From NCBI RefSeq assembly GCF_029893355.1, contig NZ_JARZAI010000001.1, positions 62,001-126,000 on the forward strand: a DNA stretch of 64,000 nt, given 5' to 3'. This document shows, one piece after another, positions 41,076-49,415 of this stretch (the stretch's first letter is position 1; each line of letters opens with the position of its first letter). The position numbers and the translations under genes were made by a program. The notes under the pieces are model-generated. The model was not told the DNA's origin and ran no database searches. It was given only the letters and a program-made list of their open reading frames with translations. The stretch is from Kitasatospora sp. MAA4. Lineage in GTDB: Bacteria; Actinomycetota; Actinomycetes; Streptomycetales; Streptomycetaceae.

Positions 41076-44000
41076 GATTTGTCTCCCATCAGGGCCCTGG
41101 CCTGGTCGGCCAGCACGGGATTGGCGAACAGGGCGCGCAGCGGCGGGCGGTGGCCGAGCCTGGGCTCCAGCCAGGCGGCCAACTGGGCGGCCAGCAGCGA
41201 GTGTCCGCCGACCTCGAAGAAGTGCGAGTCGGCGGTGAAGCGGCCGTGGCCCAGCACCTCGCGCCAGGCCTCGGCGACCAGGGCGAGCGCCGGGTCCTCG
41301 AACGACTGCTCCGCCAACTCCTCTACCGGCTCCGGAAGTTCGGCCAGCGCGCGGAGCAGGGCGGCCCGGTCGGGCTTGCCGCCGGGCAGCGTCGGCATGG
41401 TCTCCAGGGCCACCCAGGCGCCGGGGACCAGCGGGCTGGGCAACCGCTGTGCCAGCGCGGCGTGCAGGGCGGTGCCGTCGGGCTGCTCGGCACCCTCCAG
41501 GAAGCCGACCAGCCGGGGGGTGTCGGCATGTTCCCGGTCCAGCACCACCGCGCAGGAGCGGCCGCCGAGTTCGGCCGAGGCCGCAGCCTCGATCTCCTCC
41601 AACTCGATCCGGTAGCCGCGCAGTTTGACCTGGTTGTCCTGGCGGCCCAGGAACCGCAGCCGGCCCTGAAGGTCGCGGTAGCCGCGGTCGCCGGTGCGGT
41701 ACACCCGCTCGCCGCCCAGTGCGGCCGGCCGCACGAAGCGTGCGGCGGTGGCCTCCTCCAGACCGAGGTAGCCCTCGGCGAGCGCCGGACCGCCGATCGC
41801 CAACTCGCCCACCCCGCCCGGCAGCAGCGGCCGGCCGCCGTCGTCCAGCAGGTGGATCCGGATGCCGGGCAGCTCGGTGCCGAGCGGGATCTCGGCACCG
41901 TCCGCCAGGTCGGCGGCGGTGATCTCGTGCACGGTGGACGTGACGGTGGCCTCGGTGACGCCGTAGGCGTTCAGCAGCTTCGCGTCGGTGTCCCGGGCCA
42001 GGCCCTGCAACGCCTGCGCGGGCAGCCGCTCGCCGCCCAGCACCAGCAGCCGCGGCGACCAGCGCCCGTCCCGCAGCGCCTGGCGCAACTCCTCGCGCAC
42101 AGCAAGGTAGTAGCTGGTGGGCAGGTTGGCGACGGTCACGCCGCGCACCGCCAGCACCGCGACCAGCTCGGGCCCGGTCGGCACCTCGCGCTGCGGCAGG
42201 ACGAGCGCGGCCCCGGCGGCCAGAGCCGGCAGCACCTCCTCCAGTGCCACGTCGAAGGACGGCCGGGCGAACAGCAACACCCGGTCCTGGTCGGTCAGTT
42301 CGTAGCGGTCCACGATGGCGCCCAGGTACCCGGCCAGCGCCGCCCGGCCGACCAGCACCGGCTTGGGCACACCGGTCGAGCCGGAGGTGTGGATCACGTA
42401 CGCGGCGCCGTCCAGCACCGCCGCGGGCTCGGCCTTCGGGAAGGCGGGCCCGTCCAGCAGCGCGGGCGTGCGGCCCTCGACGGGCAGCGCCAGCGCGCTC
42501 TGCCGGGTGGCCAGCACCAGCGCGGGCTCCAAGCGGTCGAGCAGCAGGCCGAGCCGGGCCGCCGGATCCTCCGGCGACAGCGGTGCGTACACCGCGCCCG
42601 TCCGCAGGCAGGCCAGCAGCGCCACCACGCTCTCCACCCCGCGCGGCAGCACGGCGGCCACCGGCTGGCCGGCGCCGACGCCGGCCGCGCGCAGCCGTTC
42701 GGCCAGCGCGCCGACCCGGCGGTCCAGCTCGCCGTAGGTCAGCCGCTCGGCGCCGGCCAGCACGGCAAGGCGGGACGGCTGGTGCGCGCCGACCGGGTCG
42801 AGCAGCGCGAGGTCGGGAGCCCGGTGGTCTGCTGCGGCCGGCGCGGCGGGCGCGCCGAGGGCGGCGAGCGGGAGCTGCTGGTCGTCCAGGTAGCCGCGCA
42901 GCAGGTCCACCAGTCGCTCGGCCAGCAGCGCGGCGACCTCCTCGCCGAACAGGTCCGCGTCGTAGTCCCAGACCAGCGTCATCCCGGCGGCGCCGTGCCG
43001 CGGCCCGACCACCCGGCGGTCGTCGGGGATCAGTACGAGGTCCAGGTCGAAGCGGGTGGTGCCGGTGTTGAAGCCCTCGAAGAGCGAGATCTCCAGCCCC
43101 GGCACCTCGACCTCGGGCAGCGCTGCGTCGTGCGCGCTGAACATCACGTTGAACAGCGGGTTGTCGGCGCCGCTGGTGTGCAGGCCCAGTGCCCGGGTCA
43201 ACTCCTGGACCGGGACCTGCTGGTGCGGCAGCGCGCGCAGCAGCGTGTCGGTGACCTCGTCCACCGCGTCCAGCCCGGGCACGGCCGGATCGAGCCGCAG
43301 GCGCAGCGGGAGGGTGTTGACGAACATCCCGACCGTGCCCTCGAAGCCCACCGGACGGTTGCCCACCGCCGTGCCCACCACCAGCTCGTGGTGGCCGCTG
43401 TGCCGGCGCAGCAGCTCGGCGAAGAGAGCGAGCAGCGTGCTGAACGGCGTGTGGCCGTCGGCGCGGCTGCGGGCGCGCAGCCGCTCGGCGAGGTCGGCGC
43501 CGATCGCCTGGCGCAGCTGCCCGCCGCGGTGGCGGCGCACCGCGCCCGGGCGGTTCAGCCCGGGCAGCGCCACCTCGCGCGGCGCGTCGTCCAACTGGGC
43601 CCGCCAGTACGCCAGACTCTCCTCGCGCGCCTGCTCGGGGGTCGTGCTCGCGTGCTCCTGGTAGGAGCGGGCGGGCTCCAGTACGACCGGCTCGCCGAGC
43701 ACGTGCGCGCGGTAGGCGGTGAAGACGTCGCGCAGCAGGATGGCGAAGGAGTGGCCGTCGTGGATCAGATGGTGCTCGACGTGGATCAGCCGGTGCTGGT
43801 CGGCGCCCATGCTGACCAGGTGCCAGCGCAGCAGCGGTGCCTGCGCGGTGTCCAGCGGCTCCTCGGCCTCGGCGCGCAGCAGCTGCTGGAAGGCGGCCTC
43901 GGGGTCGTCGGCGTCGGACAGATCGCTGTTGCGCAGCCGCAGTTCGGCCTGCTCGCGGACCCGCTGGCCGGGCAGGCCGCCGGGTTGGGCGACCAACTCC

Positions 44001-44170
44001 AGCCGCAGGCCCGGGTGGTGGGCGAGTGCGGCGGCCAGCGCGGCCCGCAGGGCGGCCTCGTCGAGGGCGCCCCAGAGGTCGAGCGTCGCGGTGAAGTTGT
44101 AGGCGCGGCTGCCGGGCAGCATCTGCTCGTGCAGCCAGACGATCTCCTGCGAGGAGGAGAGAGCGAACAT
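41072..44170 (-). CDS. NRPS module C-A-T
   Basis: A 1032-residue complete elongation module. C domain (1-430): HHLIHDG at 133-139 and VGMFVNTLPLRL. A domain (~460-930): VIHTSGSTGVPKPV, FDVALEEVL (atypical A4), NAYGVTEATVT, YRTGDRG, VKLRGYRIELEEIE and PGGKPDRAAL (Lys present). T domain: FEVGGHSLLAAQL. The hand-read pocket D-V-E-N-V-G-A-V-T-K matches no code I remember. A Glu at the 239 position could favour a basic side chain, which is speculation. GAAGGGA lies 7 bases before ATG 44170. It follows the stand-alone C gene and couples to the dehydrogenase gene. Confidence 0.88.
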   Translation of the reverse strand: MFALSSSQEIVWLHEQMLPGSRAYNFTATLDLWGALDEAALRAALAAALAHHPGLRLELVAQPGGLPGQRVREQAELRLRNSDLSDADDPEAAFQQLLRAEAEEPLDTAQAPLLRWHLVSMGADQHRLIHVEHHLIHDGHSFAILLRDVFTAYRAHVLGEPVVLEPARSYQEHASTTPEQAREESLAYWRAQLDDAPREVALPGLNRPGAVRRHRGGQLRQAIGADLAERLRARSRADGHTPFSTLLALFAELLRRHSGHHELVVGTAVGNRPVGFEGTVGMFVNTLPLRLRLDPAVPGLDAVDEVTDTLLRALPHQQVPVQELTRALGLHTSGADNPLFNVMFSAHDAALPEVEVPGLEISLFEGFNTGTTRFDLDLVLIPDDRRVVGPRHGAAGMTLVWDYDADLFGEEVAALLAERLVDLLRGYLDDQQLPLAALGAPAAPAAADHRAPDLALLDPVGAHQPSRLAVLAGAERLTYGELDRRVGALAERLRAAGVGAGQPVAAVLPRGVESVVALLACLRTGAVYAPLSPEDPAARLGLLLDRLEPALVLATRQSALALPVEGRTPALLDGPAFPKAEPAAVLDGAAYVIHTSGSTGVPKPVLVGRAALAGYLGAIVDRYELTDQDRVLLFARPSFDVALEEVLPALAAGAALVLPQREVPTGPELVAVLAVRGVTVANLPTSYYLAVREELRQALRDGRWSPRLLVLGGERLPAQALQGLARDTDAKLLNAYGVTEATVTSTVHEITAADLADGAEIPLGTELPGIRIHLLDDGGRPLLPGGVGELAIGGPALAEGYLGLEEATAARFVRPAALGGERVYRTGDRGYRDLQGRLRFLGRQDNQVKLRGYRIELEEIEAAASAELGGRSCAVVLDREHADTPRLVGFLEGAEQPDGTALHAALAQRLPSPLVPGAWVALETMPTLPGGKPDRAALLRALAELPEPVEELAEQSFEDPALALVAEAWREVLGHGRFTADSHFFEVGGHSLLAAQLAAWLEPRLGHRPPLRALFANPVLADQARALMGDKS

Positions 44171-44199
44171 GGGTGGGTCCCTTCGCTGGCGGGTGTGAC

Positions 44200-45468
44200 T
44201 CAGAAGGTGTGGAGGTGGTGGCGCAGGGTGTTCAGCAGGGCATCGAAGGCGGCCCGGGCCGCGTCGTCCGTGCACTGCTCGCGGTCCCAGGCAAGGCGGA
44301 CCAGCAGGTCGTCGCCGTGCGAGGCGGAGACGGCGAACGGCGCGCCGATCGGACGTCCGGTCAGGTGGACCTCGCGGCCAGGCGTCCCGCCGAGCACCAG
44401 CGGCGGGCGCCGGTGCAGGTCCTCGAAGGTCAACAGGCCGTCCAGCGCCCCGGACCAGCTGGCCCCGGCCGAGCGCGCGGCGTGCACCAGCTCGTCGAAC
44501 GGCGTGTCGGCGTGGTCCAGGTCGTCCCACCAGTAGACGCTGAGGTCGGCGAGGTCCGCCGGGCTTCCGTCGCTTCCCGGGTGCACCAGGGTGTTGAGGA
44601 AGCAGCCCAGGACCGGCTCCGCGCCCGGCGGCCGCCCGCCCCACGGATAGCCGAGTGCCGGCGTGCGCTGCGACCCGAACAGGACGGCCGCGGCCGCCGA
44701 CACGCCGTCCAGCAGCGCGGGGAAGACGGCGCCGCGGGCCGCACCGGTGGCGGCGGGCAGCCGGTGGGTCACCATGCCGGTGGGCGGCGGGAGTTGGCTG
44801 CCGGTCGGGGTGGGACGGCCGGGGTCGGCGAGCGCGCCGAGCCGGGTGGCCCAGTGCGCGAAGGCCGCGGGGGAGGAGGCGGCGGCCTCGGCGGCGAGCT
44901 GGAGTTCGACCGCCTCGCGGTAGGCCGCGTCCTGCGGGTCCTGCGGGTCGGCGCTGTCCTCCTGGTAGAGCCGGCTGAGGTCCGCGGTGACGATGCCGAG
45001 CGACTGCTCGTCGCAGGCGCTGTGGTCCAGCGCGAGCGCGAGCAGTTCTCCACCGTCCGGCTCGCGGGCCAGCAGCAGGCGCAGTGGCGGTCCGTCCGGC
45101 GACCAGGCGAGCAGCGCGCGCCGCAGCGCCTCCTCTGCCGTCCCGCCCGGCGCCACCGCCACCTCCCGGACCTCGGCAGACGGCTCGCCGAGCCGCAGCA
45201 CCGGGGTGCCGCGCAGCGTGGCCGGCCTGCCGCGCAGGGCGGGGTGGAGCGCCGCCAGCCGCGTCGCGGCACGGCGCAGGCGGGCCAGGTCGACGGTGCC
45301 GCGCGGGAAGGCGAAGAAGAGCGGCACGACGGTCGGGCGCCCCTGCGGGTCCAGCCGGCGGGAGAGCAGGAAGCGGCGCTGGGCGCCCGTGAGGGGGAGC
45401 AGCTCGGCCGACTGCGCGGCGACGGATCGGTAGCGGGCGAGGTAGGCGGCGGTGATGATGGCGGGCAC
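44200..45468 (-). CDS. Stand-alone condensation-like domain protein
   Basis: A 422-residue protein with the condensation fold and no carrier or A domain. It starts with LLPLTGAQRRFLLSRRLDPQG, the C1-type motif. The active-site motif reads DHSACDE (148-154) in place of HHxxxDG: the second, catalytic His and the Asp are kept, the first His and the Gly are changed. Later GCFLNTLVHPG matches the C5 'VNTLP' region. It may acylate or amidate in trans, or be a poorly active relic. GGAG lies 7 bases before GTG 45468. It is transcribed between the exporter and the C-A-T gene. Confidence 0.78.
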   Translation of the reverse strand: MPAIITAAYLARYRSVAAQSAELLPLTGAQRRFLLSRRLDPQGRPTVVPLFFAFPRGTVDLARLRRAATRLAALHPALRGRPATLRGTPVLRLGEPSAEVREVAVAPGGTAEEALRRALLAWSPDGPPLRLLLAREPDGGELLALALDHSACDEQSLGIVTADLSRLYQEDSADPQDPQDAAYREAVELQLAAEAAASSPAAFAHWATRLGALADPGRPTPTGSQLPPPTGMVTHRLPAATGAARGAVFPALLDGVSAAAAVLFGSQRTPALGYPWGGRPPGAEPVLGCFLNTLVHPGSDGSPADLADLSVYWWDDLDHADTPFDELVHAARSAGASWSGALDGLLTFEDLHRRPPLVLGGTPGREVHLTGRPIGAPFAVSASHGDDLLVRLAWDREQCTDDAARAAFDALLNTLRHHLHTF

Positions 45469-45499
45469 GGCTCATCTCCACTTCGTCGGTTGGACGGGC

Positions 45500-46777
45500 T
45501 CAACGGGCGTCGACGGCTTCTTTGACCTCTTCGGCGATCGGGAGGTCGCGCATCCCTCGCAGCGGCGAGAGCAGCAGCGGCAGCGGCACGGCGAGCATGC
45601 CCGCGGCGCAGACCCACAGCGCGGCCCGCGGCCCGGCCGCCGCCGCGACGGTGCCCCCGGTCAGCGCGCCCAGCGGCATCGTGCCCCAGACCAGGAAGCG
45701 CATGGTGGCGTTCATCCGGCCCAGCAGCGCGGGCGGGCAGATCACCTGGCGGAAGCTCACCTGGGCGACGTTGTAGACCACTGCCCCGAAGAACACCACC
45801 GCCGAACCGGCCGCGAACAGCACCGCACCCGCACTGCCGCGCGCCAGCGGCCAGAGCAGCCCGAACGGCGCCGTCGCCGCGACCGAGAGCCAGATGATCC
45901 TGGCCTGCCCGAACCGCCGGGCCAGTGGCCCCGCGCACAGCGCACCGCTCAGCCCGCCGACGGCCGAGGCCGACAGCAGCAGCCCGATGGCGGCGGGGGA
46001 GAGGCCGAGCACCCGGACCCAGAAGACCGTCTGCACGGACAGCAGCAGGGCGGCGAAGAAGTTGGACGAGGAGGTCGCCGCGGCGATCACCCGCAGCAGC
46101 GGTTGACGTGCGACGAAGGCGACGCCCTCGCCGATGTCGGCGCGCAGCGAGCGGCCCGGCACCGGTTCGGGGCGCGGCTCGCGGGTGCGGATGCCGAGCA
46201 GCAGGAGCGCCGAGGCCAGATAGCCGAACGCGTCGGCCACCATCGCCAACGGCGCCCCCAGCAGCTGCACCAGCACGCCGCCGAGCCCCGGCCCGGCCAC
46301 CTGGGCGGACGAGCGGACGACCTCCAGCGCCCCGTTCCCCGGCACCAGCTGCTCGCGCGGCAGCAGCTGCGGCACGAACGACTGGTGCGCGACCTCGAAG
46401 AACACCGTGGCCAGCCCGGTGACCAGGGCCACCAGGTAGAGCTGAGCCATCGTCAACACCCCGGCGACGGCGGCCACCGGGACCGATCCCACCGCCAGGC
46501 AGCGCACGAGGTCGGCGCGGATCAGCACCGGCAGCCGGCGCATCCGGTCCACCCATGCCCCCGCGGGCAGTCCCACCAGCAGGAAGGCGGCGGTCTCGGC
46601 AGCGGTGAGCAGGCCGACCTGGAAGGGCGCGGCGTCCAGCTTGACCACCGCGACCAGCGGCAGGGCGACCAGGGTCACCTGGCTGCCGAGCTGGCTCGCG
46701 GCGGCCCCCGACAAGAGGAAGCGGAAGTCACGATGGCGTAGGAGCGCGCCTCCGACGAGGCGCTGGATGGCGTTCAC
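45500..46777 (-). CDS. MFS exporter of the NRPS cluster
   Basis: A 425-residue major-facilitator exporter with about 12 membrane segments; GLPAGAWVDRMRRLPVLIRADL is the loop 2-3 motif. It resembles EntS-type siderophore/antibiotic exporters. It is the first gene of the leftward NRPS operon and probably pumps out the peptide, giving self-protection. It is strikingly like the second MFS at 60.1-61.4 kb (both share SFRQ..., LLGRMNAT and VWG-MP-GAL). The GTG at 46777 has no clear ribosome site, so a leaderless or later start is possible. Confidence 0.85.
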   Translation of the reverse strand: MNAIQRLVGGALLRHRDFRFLLSGAAASQLGSQVTLVALPLVAVVKLDAAPFQVGLLTAAETAAFLLVGLPAGAWVDRMRRLPVLIRADLVRCLAVGSVPVAAVAGVLTMAQLYLVALVTGLATVFFEVAHQSFVPQLLPREQLVPGNGALEVVRSSAQVAGPGLGGVLVQLLGAPLAMVADAFGYLASALLLLGIRTREPRPEPVPGRSLRADIGEGVAFVARQPLLRVIAAATSSSNFFAALLLSVQTVFWVRVLGLSPAAIGLLLSASAVGGLSGALCAGPLARRFGQARIIWLSVAATAPFGLLWPLARGSAGAVLFAAGSAVVFFGAVVYNVAQVSFRQVICPPALLGRMNATMRFLVWGTMPLGALTGGTVAAAAGPRAALWVCAAGMLAVPLPLLLSPLRGMRDLPIAEEVKEAVDAR

Positions 46778-47434
46778 TTGTGTGACTGTCGGTCAAAGGT
46801 CGTACACCGGGCAACCGATGGGAACGAATCCGGACTTCTCCCCGTCCGACGTCCCGATTCGGCCGTCCGAGCCGGTTCGTGAGCATGATCATGTCGGGTC
46901 GCCGCCCGGACCACCCCGAAACGCAAGTGCCGCCTGGCCTGCCGACCGGTCGGTCGGCACCGGACGGCCCGTCCGGTTTTCGGGGGAGCCGCACCGCCGA
47001 TCGGACGCCAGTCTTCAAATATGGCTGAAATGGGTGGGAGATGTTGAGTATTCATCTCTATTTTGCACGTGTGTGATACCCGCCCTTCCCCTTCGGGTCA
47101 CCCGCGAGTCGGTCGAAGTGCCCATCCGGGCAGGTGAGTCGGACGGCCGTATTCCGCCGCCGTTCCACAATCACCGTGACGTTCAAGAAACTTGACGATC
47201 ATTCAGGAACAGCTGCGCACGGCGAGATCGTCCACGCCCCGATCCCTCCGAGTTCCCGCCCGCCTTGCCCCTTGGTACCGAAAGGGCCATTCGGCCCTGC
47301 CCGTTGGAGCAACCAGGGCTGTTCGGCGGCAGCCTTCGTCCCCCCGTTGTGTGAATGGCTCTGCCCATCGGCCCTGCTCCGTTGGACGACGGAGTCAGTG
47401 CGGCGAGAGTCCTGTGGACCCAAGGAGGACTCCT
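46778..47434. promoter_or_regulatory. 657-base divergent control region
   Basis: No supported gene lies here. The region separates the NRPS-cluster exporter from the GHL10 gene. It contains the palindrome CCGACCGGTCGG (46942-46953), an ACCGGACG/CGTCCGGT hairpin followed by TTTT (46959-46980), and an AT-rich patch (about 47010-47080) with GAGATG (47038-47043) and CATCTC (47053-47058) as inverted arms. These are candidates for the cluster's regulator site, a terminator and a promoter. No cluster-specific regulator gene was found beside it. Confidence 0.5.
46942..46980. promoter_or_regulatory. 12-bp palindrome plus hairpin with T-run
   Basis: CCGACCGGTCGG is a perfect palindrome (46942-46953), of the kind bound by TetR-family dimers. 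Directly after it, an 8-bp stem (46959-46966 with 46970-46977) and TTTT resembles a rightward intrinsic terminator. Confidence 0.4.
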
Positions 47435-49003
47435 GTGCGCCGCGTGGTCCCGCCCGACACCTGCCGCCCCCGGCGCCGAGCCGTCGTGGCCGCGCTGGGG
47501 GCGGTGATGACCGCGGCGGTGACCGGATCCCCCGCTGGTACCGCCGTTGGAGGCGGCACCGGAAAGCGTCAACTGCGGGGCGTCTGGATCACCTCCCTGG
47601 ACAACATCGACTGGCCCCAGCGCGACCGGCTGGGCCCGGAGCAGTCGCGGGCGGACTTCACCGCGCTGCTCGACGAGGTGCGCGCGATCGGGTTCAACGC
47701 CGTGTTCGTGCAGGTCCGTCCGACCGCCGACGCCCTGTGGCCTTCGCCGTTCGAACCGTGGTCGGAGTGGCTGACGGGTACCCAGGGCCGGGATCCGGGC
47801 TGGGACCCGCTGGCGTTCATGGTCCGCACGGCCCACGAACGCGGCCTGGCCTTCCACGCGTGGTTCAACCCCTTCCGGGTGGCGATCCAGCCGGATCCCG
47901 CCGAGCTGGTTCCCAGCCACCCCGCCCGCCGCAACCCGCAGTGGACCGTCGTCTACCGCGGCGAGATCTACTACAACCCGGGCGTCCCCGCCGTCCGCGA
48001 CTTCGTCCAGCAGGCCATCATGGACGCGGTCCTGCGCTACGACATCGACGGTGTCCACATCGACGACTACTTCTACCCCTACCCGGACCAGACCGAGTTC
48101 CCCGACGATGCCGCGTTCGCCGCCTACGGCCGCGGGTTCGCCGACCGCGCCGCCTGGCGTCGCGACAACGTCAACCGGACGGTCCGCGGGCTGCGCGACC
48201 TGGTCCGTGCCGCCCGCCCCGAAGCGGCCTACGGGATCAGCCCCTTCGGCGTCTGGCGCAATCACAACACCGACCCCGGCGGCTCCGCCACCATCGCGCT
48301 GCAGTCCTACGACGCCCAGTACAGCGACTCCCGCGCCTGGGTCCGCAACGGCTGGGTCGACTACATCGCGCCGCAGCTCTACTGGGTCATCGGCTTCACC
48401 ATCGCCGACTACGCCGTCCTCGCGCCCTGGTGGGCCGAGCAGACCGCCGGCACCGACACCCAGCTCTGGATCGGCCAGTCGGCCTCCCGCCCAGGCGCCC
48501 CCGACCGCCCCGGCGCCTGGCAGGACCCGTCCGAGCTCTCCCGCCACCTCGCGCTCAACGCCACCCTGCCGTCCATCAGCGGAGACATCTTCTTCAGCGC
48601 CCGCTCCGTCCAGGTCGACCGCATCGGCGCCATCAGGAAACTGGCCGCCGAGCACTGGCAGCGCCCGGCGCTGATCCCGCTGCTGCCCCGCCTCGCCCAC
48701 ACCACCGCGCCCCGCCCGCCTGTCCTCTCGGTCCGCGTCGACCGGCGCAGCCTCACCATCACGCCCTCGCCCCTCGCGGGCCACCCCCCGCCCTTCCAGT
48801 ACGCCCTGTACCGCTACGACGCCGACCCCGGCCCGATGCCGCCCCCCGACGCCGCCCGCCTCGCCGCCCTACTGCCGGCCCTCACCGCCGACCGCGTCCA
48901 CCCCCCGGACACCGTCCCAAGATCCTGGTACGCCGCCACCGCCGTGGACCGCGCCGGCCGCGAGAGCCCCACCAGTGCACCGGTACGGCTGCCTACCCCC
49001 TGA
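47435..49003 (+). CDS. Secreted GHL10 (DUF187) family glycoside hydrolase-like protein
   Basis: A 522-residue exported protein. The N-terminus RPRRRAVVAALGAVMTAAV has a twin-Arg-like signal. The GHL10 barrel begins KRQLRGVWITSLDNIDWP and continues FNAVFVQVRPTADALWPS, FHAWFNPFRV, DGVHIDDYFYPYP and YIAPQLYW, matching YngK-type proteins. Relatives include peptidoglycan or spore-coat-linked hydrolases; the substrate is unknown. A C-terminal beta domain of ~110 residues (YALYRYDADPG...) resembles a fibronectin-like module. A strong AAGGAGGA ribosome site precedes GTG 47435. It appears monocistronic. Confidence 0.83.
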   Translation: MRRVVPPDTCRPRRRAVVAALGAVMTAAVTGSPAGTAVGGGTGKRQLRGVWITSLDNIDWPQRDRLGPEQSRADFTALLDEVRAIGFNAVFVQVRPTADALWPSPFEPWSEWLTGTQGRDPGWDPLAFMVRTAHERGLAFHAWFNPFRVAIQPDPAELVPSHPARRNPQWTVVYRGEIYYNPGVPAVRDFVQQAIMDAVLRYDIDGVHIDDYFYPYPDQTEFPDDAAFAAYGRGFADRAAWRRDNVNRTVRGLRDLVRAARPEAAYGISPFGVWRNHNTDPGGSATIALQSYDAQYSDSRAWVRNGWVDYIAPQLYWVIGFTIADYAVLAPWWAEQTAGTDTQLWIGQSASRPGAPDRPGAWQDPSELSRHLALNATLPSISGDIFFSARSVQVDRIGAIRKLAAEHWQRPALIPLLPRLAHTTAPRPPVLSVRVDRRSLTITPSPLAGHPPPFQYALYRYDADPGPMPPPDAARLAALLPALTADRVHPPDTVPRSWYAATAVDRAGRESPTSAPVRLPTP

Positions 49004-49073
49004 GGTCCGTCGACTGTCAGTGGTGCGGTTCAGGATGGGGGCCTCGGATCTTCGGTAGGGAGGTGGGATCGCG

Positions 49074-49415
49074 ATGGCGGTCAAGAACCAGCAGGTGGCA
49101 GGGTATTCGTTCCTGAAGGCGTTGTTCGAGGACGACTACTTCCCCGATCAGGTCGTCACCAGGGGGAAGGAGATCCTGCTGAGGCTGTGCGCGCGGATCG
49201 AGGCCGAACAGCCGTCGGACCTGGCGGCGCTCTACGCGCTGACCGAAGTGGCCACGGAGGAGTTCAACGTGCTGGAAGCGGAGTTCGAGGCAGCCGGAAG
49301 CGAGATCGAGACCTTCGCGCGTGAGGAGATCTGCGAGGACTTCGGGTTCGTGGCGTCGGCGTACGGGTTCGACGACGCCGACATCTCGGAGTTGGTGGCC
49401 GCGCGGGAGTGGTGA
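49074..49415 (+). CDS. DUF5713 family protein
   Basis: A 113-residue acidic alpha-helical protein matching DUF5713: GYSFLKALFEDDYFP, LALYALTEVATEEFN and AREEICEDFGFVASAYGF-type stretches, function unknown. GGGAGGTGGG lies upstream of the ATG. Its last 184 bases overlap, on the other strand, the 3' end of the terpene synthase frame. The protein's composition is natural, so this is the true coding strand of the overlap. Confidence 0.7.
   Translation: MAVKNQQVAGYSFLKALFEDDYFPDQVVTRGKEILLRLCARIEAEQPSDLAALYALTEVATEEFNVLEAEFEAAGSEIETFAREEICEDFGFVASAYGFDDADISELVAAREW

Noticed and set aside
41150..44536. 1128-residue plus-strand frame opposite the NRPS C-A-T gene
   Set aside because: A GC-rich shadow frame; the minus strand has all NRPS core motifs.
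45452..46741. 429-residue plus-strand frame opposite the MFS gene
   Set aside because: Gln/Arg/His-rich with no domain pattern; the minus strand encodes a clear 12-helix transporter.
33436..46777. Expected TE, MbtH, phosphopantetheinyl transferase or pathway regulator in the NRPS cluster
   Set aside because: None could be found on either strand in or beside the cluster.
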